A stretch of 43,078 bases of DNA. It comes from Pseudomonas songnenensis (GTDB lineage: Bacteria; Pseudomonadota; Gammaproteobacteria; Pseudomonadales; Pseudomonadaceae). Under the pieces are notes generated by a model. The model was not told the origin of the DNA, did no database searches, and saw nothing but the letters and a program-made list of their open reading frames with translations. The stretch spans positions 118,529-161,606 of the forward strand of contig NZ_RFFN01000009.1 in assembly GCF_003696315.1 (NCBI RefSeq), in the 5' to 3' direction. The translations under genes and the position numbers were made by a program. Positions 1-7,580 of this stretch are shown piece after piece; position 1 is the first letter of the stretch; every line of letters begins with the position of its first letter.

Positions 1-7
1 GCCACCA
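1..7 (+). tRNA. Possible 3' end of an upstream tRNA (partial)
   Basis: The window opens with GCCACCA. This could be the last acceptor bases, an A discriminator and the encoded CCA of a tRNA whose body lies outside the window. It sits 37 bases before a complete tRNA-Asp, and tRNA genes often cluster. Seven bases cannot prove this, so it is only a suggestion. Confidence 0.3.
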
Positions 8-44
8 ACCTTTGTGAGATTTCGGACGAAAGTCCGGCCGACGC

Positions 45-121
45 GCAGCGGTAGTTCAGTCGGGTAGAATACCGGCCTGTCACGCCGGGGGTCGCGGGTT
101 CGAGTCCCGTCCGCTGCGCCA
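45..121 (+). tRNA. tRNA-Asp (anticodon GTC)
   Basis: This is a 77-nt cloverleaf with CCA encoded in the DNA. The acceptor stem GCAGCGG (45-51) pairs with CCGCTGC (111-117), followed by discriminator G and CCA. The D-arm TAGTTCAG, the T-arm GGTTCGAGTCC and a 7-nt anticodon loop CTGTCAC are all visible. The anticodon is GTC at 79-81, which reads Asp codons. The sequence is very close to the bacterial tRNA-Asp consensus. A rho-independent terminator follows about 40 nt downstream. Confidence 0.96.
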
Positions 122-160
122 TATCCCTCCGCTCACTTCTTATCGAAGTGATGAGACAAG

Positions 161-187
161 AAAAGCTGCCTGAGGCAGCTTTTTTTG
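161..187 (+). terminator. Rho-independent terminator after tRNA-Asp
   Basis: The stem AAAAGCTGCC / GGCAGCTTTT has a 3-nt loop (TGA) and ends in a run of T. It lies just downstream of the tRNA and most likely ends that transcript. A second small hairpin (CACTTC...GAAGTG, about 134-150) precedes it. Confidence 0.88.
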
Positions 188-539
188 TGCCTGTCGAAAA
201 GCGATGTGCCTGTTCTCCTGGTGTGGTCGCAGCCACTATCGGTAGCCTGCTCAATGCCTCGGCGAAGCGGTCCATGATGCTGGTTCCGGCAGACGCCGAT
301 CATCGACTGCGCTGGCTTCATCCGGTCGTTTGGCTGCGCTGCTCGACGAGCTCTCCTGAGCCCGATGACCCGATGGAAAAGTATCGCGCCGTGTTTGCCT
401 GAGCCCGGGGTGTGGCCTGGAACACGGGCGTCACGTTCAATGCCAGACACGGGATCGAGCTGACTACCACGCCGGGTGGGTGCAGCGAAACCTGATGCCT
501 GTTCGTGCCAGCTGAGCCGGTATTGCCGTAGAAGCACGC
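188..539. other. About 350 bp with no convincing gene
   Basis: This stretch separates the tRNA-Asp terminator from the 3' end of the XRE-type regulator. Open frames on both strands (for example 133-537 on minus, which runs through the terminator) show no recognisable domain and no good ribosome binding site. The region may be the remains of a decayed gene or of an old insertion beside the tRNA, but no family could be recognised. Confidence 0.5.
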
Positions 540-1331
540 TCAGGTCGCGAAGTACACCACCATCCTGAGATGCCGATGCTCATCTACTGTCAGGGTTTCA
601 TGCTGGAACGTTAGCAGGTTGCCATTGGTATGCCGGAGGGCATGTATGCCGCGCTGTGCAATGGCACCACTGGTAGGCTCGTCCCATTCATGCCGAAAGC
701 CTGGCGACAGTGACCGAAGTTCATCGACGAGTTCGAGCATGATCGGATCGTCGGGTGCTGCGGCGACGTCGTATCTGAACTGCGCTAGAAGTGCTGGCGC
801 GTCATCGATCCAGGCTGGCATTCGACGGCGCATGTCGGCATCGGCAAAGACCAAGTGCAGCAGGTTCCGATATTGCGGATCCCGGCCGCTGAAGTCGAAG
901 AGGTCGTCCGCTGCTTGGTTCCATGCGATGGCGTCCCAGCGAAGGCTCTGTACGTAGGCGGGCCTGGGCAGGTCATCCAGTAGCTGTTGTATTCCCGCTG
1001 TTACGGATAGGTGCTGGCGCGCTTCGGGCGGCGGCGGTCTGCGGTGGGCGAGCAGAAACAGGTGATGGCACTCGGCATCATCAAGCCGGAGGGCGTAGGC
1101 GACGCTCAGGAGAAATTTCTCCGATACCTGAATATCGCGCCCCTGTTCGAACCATGTGTACCAGGACAGCCCAACGCCCGCCAGGGCCGCAACCTCCTCC
1201 CGACGAAGCCCTGGCGTGCGCCGCCGCCCGGTAGCAGGCAGCCCCACATCCACCGGAGTCAGCTTTCTGCGATGGCTGGTGAGGAACTCCGAAAGCTCTT
1301 TTCGAGTACGGTCAAGGCTCCTTTCATTCAT
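540..1331 (-). CDS. XRE-type helix-turn-helix regulator with MmyB-like ligand-binding domain
   Basis: This is a predicted cytoplasmic transcription regulator of 263 aa. An XRE-type helix-turn-helix covers about residues 10-95, with the family signature RRTPGLRREEVAALAG at 37-52 and WYTWFEQGRDI at 58-68. Residues from about 107 to the end match the MmyB-like ligand-binding fold, which in known relatives senses a small hydrophobic molecule. The frame stays open upstream to 1583, but the ATG at 1331 starts the conserved domain and the upstream extension is low-complexity and Arg/Cys rich. The gene is divergent from an MFS efflux pump, and the shared 100-bp gap holds a perfect inverted repeat. 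It is therefore probably a local repressor or activator of that pump (inference). Confidence 0.88.
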   Translation of the reverse strand: MNERSLDRTRKELSEFLTSHRRKLTPVDVGLPATGRRRTPGLRREEVAALAGVGLSWYTWFEQGRDIQVSEKFLLSVAYALRLDDAECHHLFLLAHRRPPPPEARQHLSVTAGIQQLLDDLPRPAYVQSLRWDAIAWNQAADDLFDFSGRDPQYRNLLHLVFADADMRRRMPAWIDDAPALLAQFRYDVAAAPDDPIMLELVDELRSLSPGFRHEWDEPTSGAIAQRGIHALRHTNGNLLTFQHETLTVDEHRHLRMVVYFAT

Positions 1332-1356
1332 GGATGTTGCTCTTGACAATAGGATA

Positions 1357-1373
1357 AGTACACAAATTGTACT
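1357..1373. promoter_or_regulatory. Inverted repeat, probable operator between XRE regulator and MFS pump
   Basis: The repeat is AGTACA-N5-TGTACT, a perfect 6-bp dyad centred at 1365. A second overlapping dyad ACAA-A-TTGT is centred at 1366. It lies 26 bp upstream of the regulator start and 58 bp upstream of the pump start. A TTGACA (1343-1348) sits just beside it and could be the -35 of the pump promoter, which would place the dyad over the spacer and -10 region. This suits repression of the pump by the divergent regulator. Confidence 0.6.
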
Positions 1374-1430
1374 GTGATGATCCTGCCCCGATGATGCAGC
1401 CACCGCAACCGCTACTGCATGAGGGCAATC

Positions 1431-2993
1431 ATGACACTTCATCTGCAATCCGGATCGCCGGTAACCGATGCCATCGCGTCCGCACCAAAGGACAGGCCGC
1501 GAGCGGGGCCTCGCGCGTGGGCCGGACTGGCACTGCTGTCGCTTCCAACGATCATGTTGGGTCTGGATTTGACACTGCTGCATCTGACGCTGCCGGCGCT
1601 TGCGCTCGATCTCAAGCCGACCAGTACCCAGGCGCTCTGGATCATGGATGCCTACGGGTTCTTCATCGCCGGATTTCTGATCACCATGGGTACGCTGGGT
1701 GATCGGATCGGCCGGCGAAGGCTGCTGTTGATCGGTTCCGTCGCTTTCGCTGTGGCTTCGGTGATCGCCGCCTTCTCGACCAGCGCCAACATGCTGATAG
1801 CGGCACGCGCCGCGCTTGGCGTGGCCGGCGCCACACTGATGCCCTCAACGCTGGCGTTGATCAGCAATCTGTTCGTCAATCCCCGCCAGCGTGCGCTTGG
1901 CATAGGCATCTGGGCCACGATGTGGGGTGTCGGATCTGCGCTGGGTCCGGTGGTCGGGGGGCTGATGCTCGAGTGGTTCTGGTGGGGAGCCGCGTTCCTG
2001 CTAGTGGTGCCCGTCGTTGCGCTCCTCGTACTGCTCGCGCCATTTGTGTTGCCTGAGTACCGCGCGCCTAACACCGGTCGGATAGACCTCTTGAGCGTGG
2101 CACTTTCTCTGGCTGCAACATTGCCGTTCGTTTATGGCCTCAAGGAGGTCGCCAAGTCAGGCATCGACTTCGATGCCGCCACGGCGGTTCTCGTCGGCGC
2201 ACTGTTTGGCTGGATCTTCATGAGGCGGCAGCGCCAGCTGCCCGATCCGTTGCTCGACCTGAGCTTGTTCAGAAACCGTACATTCAACGTGGCACTTGGC
2301 GTGCTGTTATTCGGGCTGGTCGCAGTTGGCGGCACGATGTTGCTGGTCGCGCAATATCTGCAGTTGGTTGCCGGATTGTCTGCTTCGGATGCTGGCCTCT
2401 GGATGGGGCTCGCCGCACTGGCGATGATCGTTGGTGGCATTGGCGCCCCACTCGCGGCGCGGGTTATACGCCCAGGTTTCGTGGTCGCAGCTTCGTTGGC
2501 ATTGTCGGTAGCAGGCTATCTCATGCTCATGCAGGTTAATGATGGAGAAACGGGTGCGATCTTGGCCGTCGTCTCGCTTGCCCTGGCCTACTTGGGCAAC
2601 GGCACCATCGCTGCTCTGGGCACGGACCTGGTGGTGGGAGCCGCGCCCCCTGAAAAGGCCGGGGCGGCCTCGGCGATGACCGAAATGGTGCAGGACCTGG
2701 GGATATCGTTCGGCATCGCATTGCTCGGCAGTCTCGCTGGTGCTGTCTACCAACGGACGGTCATTCCGTATCTTCCTGGCGATCTAGCGGCAACTGCGCG
2801 CGATGCTGTGGCGGATAGTCTCTGGGCTGCGGCGTCGATTGCCTCCCACTTGCCGCCGGAGATAATGACGCACGCACAAGCTGCCTTCATGGCCGGCCTT
2901 CGGGGCGCTGCGTTGTTCAGCGCAGTAAGCGTCGCCGCTCTGGCGGTAGTCTCGGCGGTGGCATTGCGGCATCTGCGGTCTGACGCCCGCTGA
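1431..2993 (+). CDS. MFS drug:H+ antiporter, DHA2 (14-TM) family, SmvA-like
   Basis: This is an inner-membrane proton-driven efflux pump of 520 aa. Its length and the spacing of hydrophobic segments fit the 14-helix DHA2 family (QacA/SmvA/EmrB). The first helix carries the LGLDLTLLHLTLPAL pattern, the loop after helix 2 has the motif A form GTLGDRIGRRRLL, and motif C-like GVGSALGPVVGG follows helix 5. The ATG at 1431 is preferred over the in-frame ATG at 1419 because GAGG lies 6 nt upstream of it. Known relatives export quaternary ammonium compounds, methyl viologen and dyes; the substrate here is unknown. It is probably controlled by the divergent XRE-type regulator. Confidence 0.9.
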   Translation: MTLHLQSGSPVTDAIASAPKDRPRAGPRAWAGLALLSLPTIMLGLDLTLLHLTLPALALDLKPTSTQALWIMDAYGFFIAGFLITMGTLGDRIGRRRLLLIGSVAFAVASVIAAFSTSANMLIAARAALGVAGATLMPSTLALISNLFVNPRQRALGIGIWATMWGVGSALGPVVGGLMLEWFWWGAAFLLVVPVVALLVLLAPFVLPEYRAPNTGRIDLLSVALSLAATLPFVYGLKEVAKSGIDFDAATAVLVGALFGWIFMRRQRQLPDPLLDLSLFRNRTFNVALGVLLFGLVAVGGTMLLVAQYLQLVAGLSASDAGLWMGLAALAMIVGGIGAPLAARVIRPGFVVAASLALSVAGYLMLMQVNDGETGAILAVVSLALAYLGNGTIAALGTDLVVGAAPPEKAGAASAMTEMVQDLGISFGIALLGSLAGAVYQRTVIPYLPGDLAATARDAVADSLWAAASIASHLPPEIMTHAQAAFMAGLRGAALFSAVSVAALAVVSAVALRHLRSDAR

Positions 2994-3095
2994 CGCTTGT
3001 CGAGACGGAGCCAGCGCTGGCAGTTGTCAGCAGAGCGGCGCCGTACGCTGACCGATAGCCTCGTCGAGGCCAAGCTTCGCGGGTTGCTGATCCGC

Positions 3096-3932
3096 CTATG
3101 GCTTCTCCAGCTTGCCAAACAGGGCGTCGAGCTCTGCGCCTGAGGCGGCGTTTGAGAAGCCATCGAAGCGTCCGTGCTCGGCGATAGAGCGCGCCGCTTT
3201 AAGGAATCCGGCCCACGCGGCCCGTGCCAGGGCGCCACCGACACTGATGCGTCGCACGCCGAGATCGGCCAGGTCCTGTACGGTCAGGTCGCTGTCCCAG
3301 CCGATCAGCACATTGACCGGTTTGGGTGCGATCGCTGCGACGACGGCGCTGATCTGTTCGCGGGTCCTGAGACCCGGCGCGTAGAGACAGTCAGCGCCTG
3401 CCTCGGCATAGGCCTGAAGACGCTGAATGGTGTCGTCGAGATCCGGATGCCCTACGAAGAAATTCTCGGCGCGACCGATCAGCAGTGTTTCCCCGCCGGT
3501 TGCGTCGATCGCCTGACGTGCTGCGTACATCCGCTCCGTTGCCTGCGAGATCTCCCGCAGCGGCTGGCGCGGATCGCCGGTGGAGTCTTCGATGGAAATA
3601 CCCGCTATGCCGGTCTCCACCGCCATGCGCACGCTTTCGGCCACCCCTTCGGAGGTCTCGGCGAATCCGCTTTCGAAGTCGCCGTTCACCGGTAGGGCGG
3701 TTGCTTGGACCATGCTGCGCATATGGGCCAGGACCTCGTCTCGCGGCATCTGTCCGTCGGCACGGGCGCGGGACCAGGCGTAGCCGGAGCTGGTCGTGGC
3801 CAAGGCCTTGAAGCCCATCGTAGCCAGAGCCACCGCGCTGCCGGCATCCCAGGGATTGGGAAGCACGAAGCAGCCCGACTGGTGCAGTGCACGAAAAACG
3901 GCACGCTTTTGAGACACACTGGAATCGATCAT
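3096..3932 (-). CDS. Isocitrate lyase/PEP mutase family protein
   Basis: This is a 278-aa soluble enzyme of the phosphoenolpyruvate mutase / isocitrate lyase superfamily (TIM barrel). Recognisable pieces are the N-terminal FVLPNPWDAGSA (22-33), the metal/substrate loop region NGDFESGFAET (83-93) and GISIEDSTGD (111-120). A late segment RRISVGGALAR is also typical of the family. Members cleave or form C-C or C-P bonds of 2-oxo acids (2-methylisocitrate lyase, oxaloacetate hydrolase, carboxyPEP mutase). Short stand-alone versions like this are mostly uncharacterised, so the substrate is unknown. The ATG at 3932 is preceded by AGGAGG at 4 nt spacing; the frame open to 3992 has no comparable signal. 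Confidence 0.88.
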   Translation of the reverse strand: MIDSSVSQKRAVFRALHQSGCFVLPNPWDAGSAVALATMGFKALATTSSGYAWSRARADGQMPRDEVLAHMRSMVQATALPVNGDFESGFAETSEGVAESVRMAVETGIAGISIEDSTGDPRQPLREISQATERMYAARQAIDATGGETLLIGRAENFFVGHPDLDDTIQRLQAYAEAGADCLYAPGLRTREQISAVVAAIAPKPVNVLIGWDSDLTVQDLADLGVRRISVGGALARAAWAGFLKAARSIAEHGRFDGFSNAASGAELDALFGKLEKP

Positions 3933-4073
3933 GAAGCCTCCTGGTTGGTGAGTGGACTGGCTGCAACGCGTTTCAAGTGTCGCGTCGTGCATTCAAGACT
4001 AGATGGCATACGAGTGCCCTGGCTTGCAGAAGATGCCGCAATCGTTGCCAAAACGCTGCGCACTTTTTTGCCG

Positions 4074-4366
4074 ATGTTCCAGGTGGCAACCGATGACCAA
4101 GGCGAAACGGACCGATTGTGGGATGCGATTGTTGGCGATGGCGGCCGGAGAGCGCCTGCGGTTGGTGCAAGGATAAATGGGGCGTGTCCTGGCAGATTAC
4201 CCCGCGCGCCCTGACGCAAGCGTTGGCCGGTTCTGATCGGGCGGCGGCCAAGCGCGCCTTCGACGCGATGATGCAGATGACCAGGATCGACAACGCGGTG
4301 ATCGAAGCAGCTCTGGCCCATTGGGCTGCGCCGCGGTTTTGTGAGGTAGAGGTGGGTCGCACTTGA
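4074..4366 (+). pseudogene. Remnant of a VOC/PhnB-like (3-demethylubiquinone methyltransferase-type) protein
   Basis: Two adjacent reading frames together match the C-terminal half of PhnB-like VOC proteins. The first frame (from 4074) gives FQVATDDQGETDRLWDAI, which looks like the family's ...EVDRLWDAL segment. After a frame change between about 4135 and 4155 the next frame gives CGWCKDKWGVSWQI and RAFDAMMQMTRIDNAVIEAA, which are diagnostic of the family C-terminus. The N-terminal half (expected start around MQKITPFLWF in relatives) is missing upstream. The gene is therefore 5'-truncated and frameshifted. It lies between the PEP-mutase-like gene and the LysR gene. Confidence 0.75.
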
Positions 4367-4457
4367 GCCGGAGGATGGCGGCCGTACGGTATCGCCGCCG
4401 GGGGGAAGCGGGCTTGGCTAACAGCGGCTGCGTGCGCTTGCGTATTCGGCCTCGAGT

Positions 4458-5366
4458 CTAAACCCCGACTTGCTCAAGCAGCGCTCGGCGAAACGCTTGC
4501 GTCACGGGGCCAAGCGGTTCGTCCAGGCGGTGAGCCAGGTAGGCCTCTGATTGCACCTCGCTGTTTCTGCCCAGATCGGGAATGGCTACGCGCACCAGCC
4601 GACCGGCATCCAGATCTTCCTGGATCTGCCAGGCCGGCAGTCTCCCCCAGCCGAGACCGGCGCGGATCAATGCCACCTTCGCCTCCTGGGTATTCACTCG
4701 ACAGGTGAAAGGGGATAGCACACCGAACGAGCGGCCCTCCGAGAGTGGGCTAGGGTCGGTCAGGACCACCTGCAGATGGCCGGCCAGGTCCGCCAAGCCA
4801 AGCGGTGCGCGGTCGCTGTGCCTGGCGAGCGGGTGTGCTGCGTCTACGACCGCGATCTGCCGTACCGAACCGATGGCTTCCAGCGCCACCCGAGGGTTCC
4901 GGAAGTCCTCGCCGACGATGATCGCGAGCGTGCAGCGCTTGTCAGCCAAGGCCGCAATCGGGCCGCCCAGCGGTTGCGACTCCAGACGCAAGCTGGTTGA
5001 GGGAAACATTGCGCTGGCCGCGCTGACGGCTCGTGCGACCAGCTCGATGGGAAACAGGGTATCCACGACCAGTGACAGCTCCAGTTCCACGCCGGCCCCA
5101 AGTGCCCGCGCGCGTGCGCGCATGGCGTCCGCACGCAGCAGAATGTCGCGTGCGTGGGCCAGCAATGCCTGGCCTTCGGGGGTGAGCACTGGACGGTAGC
5201 CACTGCGATCGAACAGTTGCAGGCCAAGCTCCGATTCGAGATTGGCGATCCCATGGCTGACCGCCGATTGCACGCGCAAGAGCCGCGCAGCGCCAGAGCG
5301 GAAGCTGCCGCTGTCGGCCACGGTTACGAAGGTACGTATCTGATCCAGCGTCATCCCATCGAGCAT
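4458..5366 (-). CDS. LysR family transcriptional regulator
   Basis: This 302-aa protein has the usual LysR layout. An N-terminal winged HTH (about 4-62) contains FVTVADSGSFRSGAARL and QSAVSHGIANLESELGLQLFDR. An effector-binding domain of the periplasmic-binding-protein type covers about 90-295. The ATG at 5366 places the HTH at the expected distance from the N-terminus; the frame open to 5405 only adds an unconserved 13 residues. It is divergent from wrbA, with a strong inverted repeat between them, so it probably controls wrbA and the MFS gene behind it. The inducer is unknown but could be a quinone or an electrophile (inference). Confidence 0.92.
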   Translation of the reverse strand: MLDGMTLDQIRTFVTVADSGSFRSGAARLLRVQSAVSHGIANLESELGLQLFDRSGYRPVLTPEGQALLAHARDILLRADAMRARARALGAGVELELSLVVDTLFPIELVARAVSAASAMFPSTSLRLESQPLGGPIAALADKRCTLAIIVGEDFRNPRVALEAIGSVRQIAVVDAAHPLARHSDRAPLGLADLAGHLQVVLTDPSPLSEGRSFGVLSPFTCRVNTQEAKVALIRAGLGWGRLPAWQIQEDLDAGRLVRVAIPDLGRNSEVQSEAYLAHRLDEPLGPVTQAFRRALLEQVGV

Positions 5367-5398
5367 GATCTGCACCGTAGATCGTGTTGATCGAAATT

Positions 5399-5430
5399 TA
5401 ATCACTCTTCGAGAGAGTTTTTAGTGATTA
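5399..5430. promoter_or_regulatory. Inverted repeat between lysR and wrbA, probable LysR-type operator
   Basis: The dyad TAATCACT (5399-5406) / AGTGATTA (5423-5430) is perfect over 8 bp with a 16-nt spacer. A nested dyad CTCT-TCG-AGAG lies inside it. The site is 33 bp from the lysR start and 38 bp from the wrbA start. AT-rich dyads of this kind in divergent LysR intergenic regions are the usual regulator binding sites. Confidence 0.65.
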
Positions 5431-5467
5431 GCCTTGCTTGCGTCAACGCCTTCAGAGGACTGCAACA

Positions 5468-6094
5468 ATGACGAAAGTACTGGTGCTCTATTACTCCTCC
5501 TACGGTCATGTCGAGGCGCTCGCCCACGCCGTTGCCGAAGGTGCCCGTGCGGCGGGTGCGCTTGCCGACGTCAAGCGAGTTCCCGAACTGGTCCCCGAGC
5601 AGGTTGTGCGCAAGGCGGGCTACAAGACCAGCCAATCAGCAGGCGTCGCGAGCGTGTCGGAACTGCCTGGCTACGACGCCATCGTGATTGGCACGCCGAC
5701 GCGCTTCGGCAATATGGCGTCGCAAATGAAGAACTTTCTCGATAAGTGTGGTGGCCTGTGGGCCGAAGACAGGCTGGTCGGCAAGGTCGGCAGCGTCTTC
5801 ACCTCGACGGGCAGCCAGCACGGTGGCCAGGAGAGCACGATTCTGGCGACACATACGGTACTGCTGCACTTGGGCATGGTCGTGGTCGGCCTGCCGTATA
5901 GCTTCAAAGGCCAGCTGCGCATGGACGCGGTGACCGGGGGAACGCCCTATGGCGCTTCGACGCTTGCCGACGACGGCAGTGGCGGTGATCGGCAGCCGAG
6001 CGAGAACGAGCTGGAGGGCGCGCGTTACCAAGGCGCGCACGTCGCCCGTATCGCGGCTGCTCTGGCGACGCATTCGTCGGGGACGCCGCGGTGA
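5468..6094 (+). CDS. wrbA: NAD(P)H:quinone oxidoreductase, WrbA type
   Basis: This is a 208-aa flavodoxin-like FMN enzyme that reduces quinones by two electrons, avoiding semiquinone radicals. The FMN phosphate-binding stretch YYSSYGHVE is at 8-16, the second FMN loop [10 protein letters not shown] at 74-83, and the third loop TGSQHGGQE at 114-122 is intact. The length matches characterised WrbA proteins (about 198-210 aa). The ATG at 5468 has AGAGGA upstream, and the [11 protein letters not shown] start is typical. The MFS gene starts inside its stop codon, so the two are translationally coupled. The divergent LysR gene is the likely regulator. The pairing suggests detoxification of quinones or similar redox-active compounds. 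Confidence 0.94.
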   Translation: MTKVLVLYYSSYGHVEALAHAVAEGARAAGALADVKRVPELVPEQVVRKAGYKTSQSAGVASVSELPGYDAIVIGTPTRFGNMASQMKNFLDKCGGLWAEDRLVGKVGSVFTSTGSQHGGQESTILATHTVLLHLGMVVVGLPYSFKGQLRMDAVTGGTPYGASTLADDGSGGDRQPSENELEGARYQGAHVARIAAALATHSSGTPR

Positions 6095-7323
6095 GTGCCG
6101 TAGTCCTTGCGCCGAGGCGGCCTGTCGCCTGGGTCATCCTGGGGTGCGGCGTGGTGGCGTCCCTGCATCTGGGCAAGGCCGCCATCGCCACGCCGATGCT
6201 GCAGACGGATCTGGGGGTGAGCCTGGGCCAGGTCGGCTGGTTGACCGGGATATTTGCCGTGCTCGGCCTGCTGGGCGGTGCGCCTGCCGGTGCGGTGGCG
6301 GCCGCGCTAGGCGGTCAACGAACCCTGCTGCTGGGCCTGGGCATAACGGCATTCGCCGGGGCCGCGGGTGGTCTCGCAGCCTCCTTCGCAGTCCTGGTGG
6401 TTTCCAGGCTGCTGGAGGGGCTGGGATTCCTGCTGATCATCGTTGGCGGGCCGGCGATACTGGAGCGCCTGATGACCGGCGCGGCACGCGACAAGGCGTT
6501 CGCGCTCTGGAGCTGCTTCATGCCGTTAGGGATGGCGCTTGTCATGGTCGTCGGGCCGCTTTTTCCAGGCTGGCAATCGCTCTGGTGGTCGAGCGCGGCG
6601 CTGGCCGTGCTTGCCGCTACGATGGTCGTGTACTGCATACCTCAGGACGCTTCGCTCGGGCTATCGAGCCGGGTCATCGGTGATGTTCGGCACGTGCTGC
6701 GTTCCCGAGCGACCACGTTGCTGGCAATCGTATTCGCGTTGTACAGCCTGATGTTCTTTGCGCTGTTCAGCTTTCTGCCGGTCCTGCTGATGGAGCGTAT
6801 GGACGTCGGCTACCGCAGTGCCGGCCTGCTGAGCGCGCTGGCCAGTGCGGTCAATGCCGGCGGCAATCTGGCGGCGGGATACCTCTTGGGGCGGGGCGCC
6901 GGGCGCGGTCCCCTGCTGATCTTCGCCAGCGCGGTCATGGGGGCTTGTGGACTCGGTATTTTTCTCGGCCTGTTCGAGGCGCCGACGACTTTCCTGCTAT
7001 GCCTGCTGTTCTCCACCGTGGGCGGGTTGATCCCGGCGACCTTGCTGGCCTCTGCGCCGCTGACCGTACGCGAGGCCACGCTGGTACCCATCGCCGTCGG
7101 CCTGATCATGCAGGGCAGCAATCTCGGCCAGCTCCTCGGGCCTGTTGCGGTCGGGAGCGTGACAACGGCGTTTGGCTGGAGCGCTGCCGGCGTGGTCGTG
7201 CTGCTCGCTGCCATGGCCGCCTGCGCAACCGCACTGTTTCTGCGCGCTGCGCTTGAGTCCGGTGCGCCGGCAGCAGCAAGACGACCGACTGTTGCGCCAG
7301 CGGCGAAGCGCGGAATGCGCTGA
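6091..7323 (+). CDS. MFS transporter (CynX/NimT-like, 12 TM)
   Basis: This is a 410-aa inner-membrane transporter with about 12 hydrophobic helices, two six-helix halves and a central loop near residue 195. It starts with GTG at 6091, overlapping the wrbA stop by 4 nt (GTGA), so translation is probably coupled. The N-terminal pattern [29 protein letters not shown] and the small size resemble CynX/NimT-type MFS proteins. The substrate is unknown. Its place in one unit with wrbA suggests that it exports a quinone-like or nitroaromatic compound, or its reduced product (inference). The 257 bp that follow contain no recognisable gene or clear terminator. Confidence 0.88.
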   Translation: MSAVVLAPRRPVAWVILGCGVVASLHLGKAAIATPMLQTDLGVSLGQVGWLTGIFAVLGLLGGAPAGAVAAALGGQRTLLLGLGITAFAGAAGGLAASFAVLVVSRLLEGLGFLLIIVGGPAILERLMTGAARDKAFALWSCFMPLGMALVMVVGPLFPGWQSLWWSSAALAVLAATMVVYCIPQDASLGLSSRVIGDVRHVLRSRATTLLAIVFALYSLMFFALFSFLPVLLMERMDVGYRSAGLLSALASAVNAGGNLAAGYLLGRGAGRGPLLIFASAVMGACGLGIFLGLFEAPTTFLLCLLFSTVGGLIPATLLASAPLTVREATLVPIAVGLIMQGSNLGQLLGPVAVGSVTTAFGWSAAGVVVLLAAMAACATALFLRAALESGAPAAARRPTVAPAAKRGMR

Positions 7324-7580
7324 CCTGCCGGGCTCGCTCGGGTGGGAGACGCATGAGCACCAAGTTGGCGCACGAGTCGGGTCGGTGGCAGGCGCATGCG
7401 CCGTTATAGGGCGCCAGGGGTGGCGATGCCAGCCGCGAGCCCGCGGTTGCACCGGTGGCGCGGGTGGAGCGCTTCTTGCTCAGTAGTGGCTTTCTGCCTT
7501 TCTCGGTTCTTTCATTCTGCACGCGGGGCTGAGCCTCATCAGGGCAGAACGAGCCGGAACACCACTGCAAGCATGCCCCC

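Noticed and set aside
133..537. A 134-aa minus-strand frame beside tRNA-Asp
   Set aside because: It runs through the tRNA terminator, lacks a ribosome binding site and has no similarity that I recognise.
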